Below are positions 1 to 12,400 of a stretch of DNA of 64,000 nt, piece by piece (the first letter of the stretch is position 1; each line of letters starts with the position of its first letter). A program made the translations under genes and the position numbers. Source of the DNA: Escarpia spicata (lineage: Eukaryota > Annelida > Polychaeta > Sabellida > Siboglinidae); assembly GCA_963995525.1 (NCBI GenBank), contig OZ023214.1:15542967-15606966 (forward strand). Direction: 5' to 3'. A model generated the notes under the pieces. That model did no database searches. It saw nothing but the letters and a program-made list of their open reading frames with translations, and had not been told where the DNA came from.

Positions 1-435
1 AAATAAAAACTGATCAAATTGATTTAATCGATGACGCATGTAAATAAAACTTTAATTGTTATAACTGTTAAGTGTTACAGCAACGTGTTTACTTATCGTT
101 CAATTTAATGCTGTTACCGTTTTGGTTATATTTTATTGAAGTACGAGTATGTGAATTGTGAAACGGTAATAATTTAAGTATTAATCAAGGCAGTCTTATT
201 ATTTATTTTCCAATTTTGTTCAACATTATTATAGCACTTACCCAGGTTCAGATTCCTACGTAAACAACATTTATTTGATATACATTCGCCCATATTTGCA
301 TATTACACGCACTTAGCTGTCGACACCTATATTTATATTGCACGGTAACCAAGACTAGAATGCTTTGTTTTGGGCGAAATTACTTTGGTTTATTGTGCCT
401 TACTTGATTTAACGGTGCTACTGCAAAATACCGAT
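1..435. other. 5' flank of SPIDR, no gene seen
   Basis: AT-rich sequence before the first SPIDR coding exon. I see no open frame of note and no clear TATA box. It presumably holds the 5' UTR and promoter of SPIDR, but nothing in it can be placed. Confidence 0.4.
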
Positions 436-474
436 ATGTACAAAATTGGGAGCACATCGAAACGAAAGAGAAAG
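436..474 (+). CDS. SPIDR: SPIDR exon 1 (start exon)
   Basis: Thirteen codons, [13 protein letters not shown], followed by the donor GTGAGC in phase 0. Human SPIDR also has a basic GSKRKR stretch next to its start. The ATG is chosen for this match and for the phase fit with exon 2. A basic cluster so early may be a nuclear localisation signal. Confidence 0.7.
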
Positions 475-3400
475 GTGAGCTGTCATTGCTAGACAAATCG
501 TAATAGTTTTCTTACTACGCAGTTGACCATTACGTCTTTAATTATCGCCCAATATTATCGTCTGCAAATTCAATTCAATATGTTTTATTCAAACAAACAT
601 CCAAACAGACAGGTTGTAATCGCCTCAACATGATTTTGTTGTGACATATAATGTATTATACATAATGTTGTTTGAACGGAATACACAAGAAGTATTTAAT
701 GTATCCCCTAATTGTATATGTCAATATATTATAGTAAATCACACTAGTGACTAGATAAATTATAAGATGAATGACAGAATGTGTGAATATTGCACACATC
801 CCAAAAGCCTACACATATAAATAACAATTATCATACTGTAATTCACGTAGTCACGTATGTATATGATTAGTACAAAATAATAAAATGTACAAATATAAAA
901 AATACATATGATTCTGATGTTTCAGAATCAGTTTCAATAATTACACTACACAGCCTCTCTTATTCAGACTTCGTGATGTGGCACCACTGACTGTCGATTT
1001 CACCATTATAACTTGAGTTTTGCCTGACTTTGATACCTCAGAGTGTAAGTTCCATCATTCAGCATCATCCGATTCCCAGGCATATTTATATTACAAAAAA
1101 CATTGTGTCTTACCACACTTTTGAAGCCCAAATAGTGACCCGGTTTGTGCTAGTCTGCACTACTGTGGTCATGCAATACCGCATCGTGTTCATAAAATGA
1201 GCTATATAGCGACATTTGTTGATGCAAACCGAGGCGCTATTTACGCCTCAAAAATGTGCAAAGACGCAATATTCTTAAATGTAGATATGCCAGGGATAAT
1301 GGAATAAATGCACTGAGGTATCAAAGTTAGGCAAAACTAAAGTTATAACAGCAAAATCAAGGCAGGTCCGGATTCGACACAAGTGACATCTTACCCTGCA
1401 TTAGTGTAACCAATGAAGTTGATTCTAAATTTGACCATGTTTGTCTCCAATAACAGTTTACTGTAAACATACTGGAGGAGATGATGTGATGATATCACGT
1501 ACAAAGACATGCTCATTAATGCTATGTATATATATATGATTGAATATGGACATGAAGAATTACACCCTGAATTTTGCCCAGTAAACAGTAAACAAGCAAC
1601 AACTTTGATATTACCCTAAGGCCATTTTGCATTGCCTGTTTTTTTCCTTAAATATTTCAATGTTCCTAGCAATTTATAGGTTTTGGGATTACTAGTGAAT
1701 TCTGTATTACTAATCCTTTCTGACTGTTCGGATTGCCATACTTTTTTCCTTAATACACATCTGCTAATTTGCAGCATTATCCAAAACCCTTAATTAGATT
1801 AAATTAAATTCTTTTTTTCCAGTTGAGAATACAACATATATACATATTACAGTTGACACAGTTCAAAATGGAAAGGGGGAAAGTAGAAACTCATTGCTTA
1901 TTATGCACTTTACCCATCATCAGTATAAAATGTACAGTGAACTATTATCTAGAAAGTATCTGCAATGTGGTCACAGCGGCATCATTACTCTTTTTTTTAG
2001 CAATTTTAAGTTGTACTTTCAATACTGAAAATCTGTTTTCATGTGTGATTTCACTTCTATAAAAGGGGGAGCAACTTTACTAACCAGTGCACCAGTTACA
2101 GGAACAACATAGTATATCAGATTAAAAATTTACTTTAAATAGTGCTAAATTTGTTTAAATATGACACATTATAATTTTGTTATCAATTAGTTTAATATGC
2201 TAATATGTGATGCATAATGGGTGAATCTGCATACAGGGTGTATCAGTACATACAGGGTGTATCAGTACATACAGGGTGTATCAGTACATACAGGGTGTAT
2301 CAGTATGGCAAAGTGTGTATTTAAAACGTCACTTTATATAGTTTATACCTTCAAGTAATCCAACATTAGTCATGTACAGAATTCCTCACTGCTAGTGGCA
2401 GGGTTCACAGAATTCATGATCTTACTAAAAAAACACAACTAACAAGTGATTAAACAATTCTCAGTTTAGAAATTGATACTATATAATGGTAAAAAGCAAA
2501 AAATTGAATAGACTTATTGTGTTGTCCTCAGGGATTCTCTACAATGTAATCTTTACCACATTGTACGATTATTCTAATTAGGAAGATGTGTAACGGTGTC
2601 CACATACATTTAATTCCAGCTCGACTATGATTGCCCCGGAAACCAAGTGGTAGTTAGCTGTTTTGACACTCCGAAGAAAATGGCACCAAAACAGAGGGAG
2701 CGTAGGGTATCTGTTGGTTGTCATGGCAACAAGGATTGGGAGAGAAGGATGGAAGGCTTCGAAGGTGTGGCAGCAGCAAAAGAAGAATCTGGTAAGATTT
2801 TGTGTGATAACTGAAACAAATATTTTCTGTAGCTCGCTTTGATTGCCAATAGAAGGTTCACAAAATAGTAAATTAACTAATTGAACATCAGTTTGTGAAC
2901 CTACATGCAAGGGCTCTTAAAATATGCAACTTCTTCCCTACTGACAGACCTCATGCAGCAAATAAGGTTCCCTGTGTTAATTTCAAACTCTCTCACTAAA
3001 AGTTTTCAGAAATAAAATGGTGGACGCCTATAATGTTAAGTTCTCCAGCTGTGTGGAAACCGTGAGTGACAAACCACTCACCCCCAGGGGGTGCTAGTGG
3101 GGCAACAAGTTAAAAAAAATACAAATACTATAATGTTAATTTATAGCTGCTACCCTTGGTTTGTAATTATTATGCTCAGATGTAAGTCTGTTTTGGTACA
3201 TACATTTTTTTAATGGATCATTGAAAAGGGACTGAAATTGCATGGAATTTTATAATTGCTAAAGTTTGCGAACCATGGTGTGTATATATATATATATAAT
3301 AAAGCTATATTATCTCTATGGTATATTCATATACATCTGTAATTCTACTACGTTATTGATGTAGGATCTTATGTAGGATATAATTGTGTAAATAATATTA

Positions 3401-6400
3401 TGTATGCTGGTGTATTTTGTCCGTCTCAGTATTTTGTCCGTCTCACCGTCTGTGATCAATATGGATTAAATCATGACATAAGGTACAATGTCAAAAAGAA
3501 TAAGGTCATGATAATTAGAAACAAGAGTTGTAAGAATGTAAAATTTCCAAGTTTTATGCTTAGTAACGACAAACTGTGTGAGGTAGAATCTGTAAAATAT
3601 TTGGGTCATATAATTTCAAATAGTATGCTAGATGACAATGATATATCTAGACAGTGTCGCCAGTTGTATGCACAAGGCAACATGATCATAAGAAAATTTC
3701 ATATGTGTTCAAATTATATAAAGAAACCTACTTTTTGCTCACCTGTGTGTACTGCCTATCTATGGTGGAATTTTCATAACTATGCTATTGGGAAATTGTA
3801 TGTCTCTTACACCAATATATTTTGAATGGCGTTAGGTTATGACAGCTACTGTAGTGCTAGTGAAATGTTTGTTAACAAAAATTTACCTAACTGTGCTGCT
3901 GTTATTAGAAATTTGACATATAGGTTTATATGCTGACTGCAGTTCTCAAAAAACATATTGATTCGTAGCATTATTAATAGTGACATGAAATACATGTCTA
4001 GAATATGGAAATACTGGTTCAATTCCCTGCATATACATTTTGTTGACGGGTCATTTTTTCATTCTGTACATTGTAACTATTGTTTATAACAACTATAGTA
4101 CCATGCAGAGCTGGGACGTACCGAAGTACAAGTACTTCATTACTATACTTGAGTAGAAAAGTTTACTTTTCGTGAGTAACGAAGTATATTTTTTAGGAGT
4201 ACTTTTACTTGTAATGAAATACAAATGTGTGTACTTTTCATAAATGTAACAAAGTATCCATAATTTATGCGTTAAAAATTCTGCCTGCGAGTGCAGCCTT
4301 TGAGAGGTTGTTTAGTGCTGCTGCGAGCCTGCACAGGTGATGTAGAATTTGAGAACCAGCTGATGCTCGAGCTCAACAAGGCATTTGTTTGAGGAGCCAG
4401 CCTGTCACTGCATCCTGCTGAGGATCCTGTCCTGTTCAATAAAGTGTTTGTTTTGCACACTACTGAATTTACTTATTTGTTTGCAGTGGGTGACCATGTC
4501 AACAGTTTTTATAGAAAAGTACTTTTGCATTATTCAAGTACATTTGTTTACTTTTTACTTGTACTTCAAGTACATTTTTCAAAAAGTACTTTTACTTGAG
4601 TAGCTTTTTCCACAGTTACTTGTACTTTTACTCAAGTACAAAATAAATGTACTTGTTACAGCTCTGGTACCATGATAATGTACTTGTATGTTGCATGGAG
4701 TCTGTGAATAAAGCAATCATTATTATTATTGATAGTTTACTTAAGCTAAACATTTCAGGTCCTAACCCAGATGATGAGAGCACACCAGTGGACATAGACT
4801 GGGCGTCAGAGAGTGAGGCCGACAGTCGAGAGGGACAGGAAGTCGCATCCTCACAGCAATGCAACAAGAACACTCGACACAGGAAGGAACTCACTACAAG
4901 TGTGTGCCCATCAAAAGAAAGGCCCTGTTGTCGGTCAACGAGTGCATTCAGAGGGAGAACGTTTACAAAGCCTGCAGGATCAGGGAAGACACATGCTGTG
5001 AGAGGGGGAGGAGGAGGGAAGACGCCTCGGGGAGACAGAAGGGCAGTGGGGCGACAGAGTACCCCGCAGGACGTACGTATTCTGCTCAATACTCTGGTGT
5101 GAGGGACGCCAACATATGGTAGCCACTGAAAGTAGATCAACAAATGTTCTGTTTTTACCATGTTTTGTGCATCATGATTATGGATATTTAATGCATTAAA
5201 TTAGCATGGAATTTTTCTGAGATAGACACAAATACTTTGATCTAGTTACCAATTTGAATAATAGTTATTACCTTATTGTGCTGTAAAAAGAAAGGTAATT
5301 ATTATTTGGAAAATTAATTTATGCCCTCATATTTGAACATCAGGTGTAATAATTTTTTTATTGATAAATTTCTAATAGAAATGTATTTGCATCCTTTTCA
5401 AATATTAAGCAATGCACTGTTTTCTTGTATGATTGACTGTTCCAGTCTCTGGAGGTGTCCATATCAGATTATGATTCAGACACAGAGGAAGAAAGTGAAG
5501 AATTTGACAAAATCACAAATGATCACGTAAAGTCACTGTTATTTTTAATTATCTAACCCTTAAAGCACCAGACAGAAGCAGACACCAAGAACAGCTGATC
5601 TCTTCTACTTGGTGTCTGTGGCAGGGGAAGCAAGCAAGGGGCAATGTGTAACCTTTCAGTGTATCAGTATCTCTAAACTATAGTACAAACACACACTCTA
5701 CAATGAATCCTTCAATGTGATGAGATTAACACAGTAAAACATAAGAACAGAAGAATAACAAACAAACTACCCACAACGCATGCGCACAAACAAGCACTAC
5801 ACAACTCTTGCGTTAGCTCAAGTTTGGGCTGTTTGGAGTAAATCACCTAAGACCTGTGCTATATCTAAAATGTTATTGATTTTGCAGCATGTTGTTCAGA
5901 CTTCCAGTTCGCTGTCGCCAGTCATTGCCAGCCTCACCCCATCAAGGAGTCCATCACCACAGAGTGATGCAGCAGCAAATAGAAGCAAGGTCAGTGATTG
6001 GGTGAAATGTCTGCAGTGGCAGGACACGACACCAGAGAAACAGAATGATGCAGTAGAAGAGAGTAATGTTGCCGACTCAACAAAAAAGAAACCCAAATAT
6101 ATCAGGTATGTTTTGTGCAAATTACTCAAATACACAGTTACATGTGAACAAGATTGTTTTGCTCATTTCATTTCAGACCTCCTTAGGGAAGAATTGATCC
6201 TATTTGTTATCTACTACAACATGCTTTCTTATTTGTACAAATGTGTTATTGAAATCATTGGACAAACTACTCAATCAAAAAATGGCCACAATTATGGCAG
6301 TCACTCTGCTTTTTTATACAACACAAGGATATTTGCAGTTCCGTACGTTACCGATCAGATTTGAATATCAGTGAATAAGATTTCTGATGGCCAGGCTACA

Positions 6401-9400
6401 TAATTTGAGGAAAGATTTTCCAAACCTGTGCCAATATGATAACTATAAAAATACATCCACAGACAATACTTTTTGTCTAACGTTAATAACAACTTGCGCT
6501 CCATTTGACGTTTGTAATACTGTGACAGGGTTTCCCTTCAATATGTTTCTTTGTGCAGATGTAGCATGGTTTCATTTATTTCTCTCTTTATCATTCTTTT
6601 CTATAGACATCCTTTGTTTTCATTTCCATTTTTTTAGATTAACATGTATCAAAAATTAACGATTGAATTACTTGTGAGATCTGAGTCTAAAATAAAGGTG
6701 GTAAATTATTTTAGAAGGTAACAGTTAGCCTGAATAATTTGTGTATCAATTTTCCCTCTCTTCAGACATGGTTTGGCAGACCAGCTTCAGAGGCTGATTG
6801 CCCGTGAGAAGTCAGCTATGGCATTCTGGAACCACAAACTCATCACAGCCAGGACAGCAGGCACAGCAGCTACGCCAGTGACAACAGCAACAACAGTGAC
6901 AGCAGTGACAGCAGCAACAGCAATAACAGCAGTGACAACAACAGCATCTACATTAACATCAGCACCAACAACAGTAGTGGCAGCAATGACAACAGCAACA
7001 GCAGCATCAACATTAACTTCTGCAATGACAGCAACAACATCAGATACAACAACAGCAGCAGCAACAGATGTGCAAGGTACAATGACAATTATTGTTTAGT
7101 TATGATCGCGCTCCTGTTAAATAAAAAATAAATAATCTTGCATAATTACTCTTGTGTTACAACATATTTATATTAATTAGGTTAGGAAACATTGGGTATA
7201 TTATAGTTGTCTCTTGTCTGTCTGCGGAGTGCATTTTGTGTGTCTGCGGAGTGACCTTTCCACAACGAAAAAGCCCCGAGAAGCTGTCTGCGGTTTCTGT
7301 GCATGTCGCAGGCAGAGATGTTGTGTCACATAACCACAGTCACATGACCACAAATACAGAAAACTATTCATATTTTTATTCACCATGTACAAACATGTCT
7401 TCTTTTAACTTAGAAATACTACTGTATATATTGCAAGACAGACGTGTGCAGCATGTGGAGGGACACACAAAACTGACATCAGTTAGTTGTATCTTTTTAC
7501 ACCTCCAGATTCTGCGCATCTGGCAAATAGAATACACCCATCTGATGTGACGTACACACTTGGTGTGAGAATTACAGGCATGTGTGTTCCAGCCTCCAGG
7601 ATGCTGTGTGTGAGGGTGGAGGGGGTGAGGAGGGAGTCTTCACTACTGATCGCCGAGTGCTCCTATTTGCCTTCACTGTCCGTGCCCAAAGACCATGACA
7701 GGGTAGTGGTGCTATTCAGTGGCTCCTCCAAGGTGACACCTGGCAGTGGTGTCAATATCCACACACCATGGTGAGTTGATTGCGTTGTCATCTAAAGATG
7801 TTGTAGGTCTTTGATGTCTCAGTGGCTATGTAACCCACTGCTCAGTGTTTATCCAATGTATAATATTGTTTTTTTTTCTTATATCACAGGTTCCATTTCA
7901 GTGTATGCAACCATTAAAGACAGGTTATCTATTTTGTTACCCGGAAGCAGCTTGTAATGTGGGAACGATGAACCATCCAAAGGTATTTATGTGTAGGGAC
8001 ATCTGCCTCCACGATAAGTGCCAATAACATGGGTACACATACTTCCACAATAAGTACCAATAACCTAGAGACACCCGCCTCCACAATAAGTGCCAATAAC
8101 GTAGGGACACCCACTTCCACAATAAGTGCCAATAACATAGGGACACCCACTTCCACAATAAGTGCCAATAACGTAGGGACACCCACTTCCACAATAAGTG
8201 CCAATAACATAGGGACACCCACTTCCACAATAAGTGCCAATAACGTAGGGACCCCCGCCTCCACAATAAGTGCCAATAACATAGGGACATCCACCTCCAC
8301 AATAAGTGCCAATAACATAGGGACATCCCCCTCCACAATAAGTGCCAATAACATAGGGACATCCACCTCCACAATAAGTGCCAATAACATAGGGACATCC
8401 ACCTCCACAATAAGTGCCAATAACGTAGGGACACCTGCCTCCACAATAAGTGTCAACAACGTAGGGACACCCACCTCCACAATAAGTGCCAATAATGTAG
8501 GGACACCCACCTCCACAATAAGTGCCAATAACGTAGGGACACCCGCCTCCACAAAAAGTGCCAATAACATAGGGACACCCGCCTCCACAATAAGTGCTAA
8601 TAACGTAAGGACACCCGCCTTCACAATAAGTGCCAATAACATAGGGACACCCGCCTCCACAATTAGTGCCAATAACATAGGGACACCTGCCTCCACAATA
8701 AGTGCCAATAACATAGGGACACCTGCCTCCACAATAAGTGCCAATAACGTAGGGACACCCGCCTCCACAATAAATGCCAATAACTTAGGGACACCCGCCT
8801 CCACAATAAGTGCCAATAACATAGGGACATCCGCCTCCACAATAAGTGCTAATAATACAGGGACACCCGCCTCCACAATAAGTGCCAATAACGTAAGGAC
8901 ACCCGCCTCCACAATAAGTGCCAATAACATAGGGACACCCGCCTCCACAACAAGTGCCAATAACATAGGGACACCCGCCTCCACAATAAGTGCCAATAAC
9001 ATAGGGACATCCACCTCCACAATAAGTGCCAATAACATAGGGACACCCACCTCTACAATAAGTGCCAATAACATAGGGACATCCACCTTCACAATAAGTG
9101 CCAATAACATAGGGACACCCGCCCCCACAATTAGTGCCAATAACATAGGGACATCCACCTCCACAATAAGTGCCAATAACATAGGGACACCCACCCCCAC
9201 AATTAGTGCCAATAATATAGGGACACCCACCTCCACAATAAGTGCCAATAACGTAGGGACACCCACCTCCACAATAAATGCAAATAACAGGGACACCCGC
9301 CTCCACTATTAGTGCCAATAACATAGGGACACCTGCCTCCACAATAAGTGCCAATAACGTAGGGACACCCACCTCTACAATAAGTGCCAATAACATAGGG

Positions 9401-12400
9401 ACACCCACCTCCACAATTAGTGCCAATAACATAGGGACACCCACCTCTACAATAAGTGCCAATAACGTAAGGACACCCAGCTCCACAGTAAGTGCCAATA
9501 ACTGATGTTTGGTGGTTGAATGTTTTGTTTACAATTTGAACATTTTGCGGGCCAAATTCAAAGGTATTTGCAGATAGGGATGCGTGCCACCATGATACAT
9601 GCTAATGATCATTGTTTACAAATTGAATTGTTTACAATTTAAACATTCCATGGGACACTCACATTGTGAACACTCATTCGATGGGTGCAACACTCATATT
9701 GCAAACACTCATTCCATGGACGAAATATTCACATTGCGAACACTCATTCCATGGGCGCAACACTCACATTGCAACACTCATTCGCAGGCAGAGTTTGGAC
9801 ACAGGAGGAAGAAGGGTGATCCTCTGTTCCCACTTCCACGAAGTCTTCCCCCTAGAGACACCCGTTGTCACACAACACAGCCCGTCGTCAACACTGCTAG
9901 CTCTCTGGAGGTGCCCTTGTCAAAAGGGTAAGTATTACCATGCTCATTTCATTTTCCTCCTTGTTGCCTGCTGTACAGGGGTGAGGGTTAAGTACAGGAG
10001 TGAGGGTGAGATGTGAGGATGAGGTACAAGGGTGAGGTGTGAGGGTCAGGTACAGGGGTGAGGGTGAGGTACAAGGATGAGGGTCTGGTACAATGGTGAG
10101 GGTCTGGTACAGGGTTGAGGGTGAGGTACAAGGGTGAGGATGAAGTACAAGGGTGAGGGTGAGGTACAAGTGTGAGGGTGAGGTACAAGGGTAAGGGTGA
10201 GGTACAATGGTGAGGGTGAGGTACAGGGGTGAGGGTCAGATACAGGGTGAGGGTCAGGTACAATTGTGAGGGTCTGGTACAAAGGTGAGGGTCAGGTACA
10301 AGGGTGAGGGTCAGGTACAAGGGTGAGGGTCAGGTACAAGGGTGAGGGTCAGGTACAAGGGTGAGTGTCAGGTACAGGGGGAGAGTATCAGGTACACGGG
10401 TGAGGATCAGGTACAAGGGTGAGGGTCAGGTGAAAGGGTGAGGGTCAGGTACAGGGGTGAGGGTACAGTATTGCCAAACCACATGTTCTGTTCTTTCTTT
10501 CCAATGTTTCCTATCAGCAGTCCTCTCTCTCCACCTTTCATCCTTCTCCAGTCTTCTCATGTCCCTCCTCACACAGTCCTCCCATCTCAACTGTGCTTTT
10601 TCCTGTGTGCTATATCTTTCCAACTTTGCCTTTGTTGTGTTTTTCTGTCTCTACTGTCTTCGCTAGTTTGCCTGCTTCCATCATTACCAGGTTGCCTGCC
10701 CCTTTCATTCTCACCAATCTTGCAATGCTCCCTGTTGTTTCAGATAGATCCTTAGACCCCCCGGACTGTCCTGCCAATCTGTTCCCCTGCTCAACGACAA
10801 CAACTGACAAGGTAAATAACGTCTTCTGCTTGGCACACAGTGATGTTAAGTCAGTGAGGTGCCACATTGGTTAGAATGTAGGACTCTTATGGCCTTATTG
10901 AAGCTTGGTACACAGTGATGTTAAGTCAGTGAGGTGCCACATTGGTTAGAATGTTGGACTCTGATGGCCTTATTGAGGCTTGGTACACAGTGATGTTAAG
11001 TCAGTGAGGTGCCACATTGGTTAGAATGTAGGACTCTCATGGCCTTATTGAGGCTTGGTACACAGTGATGTTAAGTCAGTGAGGTGCCACATTGGTTAGA
11101 ATGTAGGACTCTCATGGCCTTATTGAGGCTTGGTACACAGTGATGTTAAGTCAGTGAGGTGCCACATTGGTTAGAATGTTGGACTCTCATGACCTTATTG
11201 AGGTTTGGTACACAGTGATGTTAAGTCAGTGAGGTGCCACATTGGTTAGAATGTAGGACTCTTATGGCCTTATTGAGGCTTGGCACACAGTGATGTTAAG
11301 TCAGTGAGGTGCCACATTGGTTAGGATGTTGGACTCTTATGGTCTTATTGATGCTTGGTACACAGTGATGTTAAGTCAGTGAAGTGCCACATTGGTTAGG
11401 ATGTTGGACTCTCATGGCCTTATTGAGGCTTGGTACACAGTGATGTTAAGTCAGTGAGGTGCCACATTGGTTAGAATGTAGGACTCTTATGGCCTTATTG
11501 AGGCTTGGCACACAGTGATGTTAAGTCAGTGAATTGCCACATTGGTTAGGATGTTGGACTCTCATGGCCTTATTGAGGCTTGGTACACAGTGATGTTAAG
11601 TCAGTGAGGTGCCACATTGGTTAGAATGTTGGACTCTTATGGTCTTATTGAGGCTTGGTACACAGTGATGTTAAGTCAGTGAGGAGCCACGTTGGTTAGA
11701 ATGTTGGACTCTCATGGCCTTATTGAGGCTTGGTACACAGTGATGTTAAGTCAGTGAAGTGCCACATTGGTTAGGATGTTGGACTCTCATGGCCTTATTG
11801 AGGCTTGGTACACAGTGATGTTAAGTCAGTGAGGTGCCACATTGGTTAGAATGTAGGACTCTTATGGCCTTATTGAGGCTTGGTACACAGTGATGTTAAG
11901 TCAGTGAGGAGCCACATTGGTTAGAATGTAGGACTCTTATGGCCTTATTGAGGCTTGGTACACAGTGATGTTAAGTCAGTGAGGTGCCACATTGGTTAGA
12001 ATGTAGGACTCTTATGGCCTTATTGAGGCTTGGTACACAGTGATGTTAAGTCAGTGAGGTGCCACATTGGTTAGAATGTAGGACTCTTATGGCCTTATTG
12101 AGGCTTGGTACACAGTGATGTTAAGTCAGTGAGCTGCCACATTGGTTAGAATGTAGGACTCTTATGGCCTTATTGAGGCTTGGTACACAGTGATGTTAAG
12201 TCAGTGAGGAGCCACATTGGTTAGAATGTAGGACTCTTATGGCCTTATTGAGGCTTGGTACACAGTGATGTTAAGTCAGTGAGGAGCCACATTGGTTAGA
12301 ATGTTGGACTCTCATGGCCTTATTGAGGCTTGGTACACAGTGATGTTAAGTCAGTGAAGTGCCACATTGGTTAGGATGTTGGACTCTCATGGCCTTATTG

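Larger units (their letters stand above)
475..2619 (+). other. SPIDR intron 1
   Basis: Intron from GTGAGC to TTCCAG. It holds a long-TIR MITE near 975-1385 and a 19-bp tandem repeat at 2231-2306. Short open frames here have no recognisable product. Confidence 0.65.

Noticed and set aside
7889..7981. Candidate SPIDR exon after a strong pyrimidine tract and CACAG
   Set aside because: In the phase required by exon 7 it reads into a stop after eight codons; exon 8 at 9788 completes the split Trp codon and matches the family.
7929..9505. Very long open frames of 427, 455 and 237 codons on both strands
   Set aside because: They lie wholly in the 36-bp minisatellite, whose period is a multiple of three; the same array is intronic in SPIDR.
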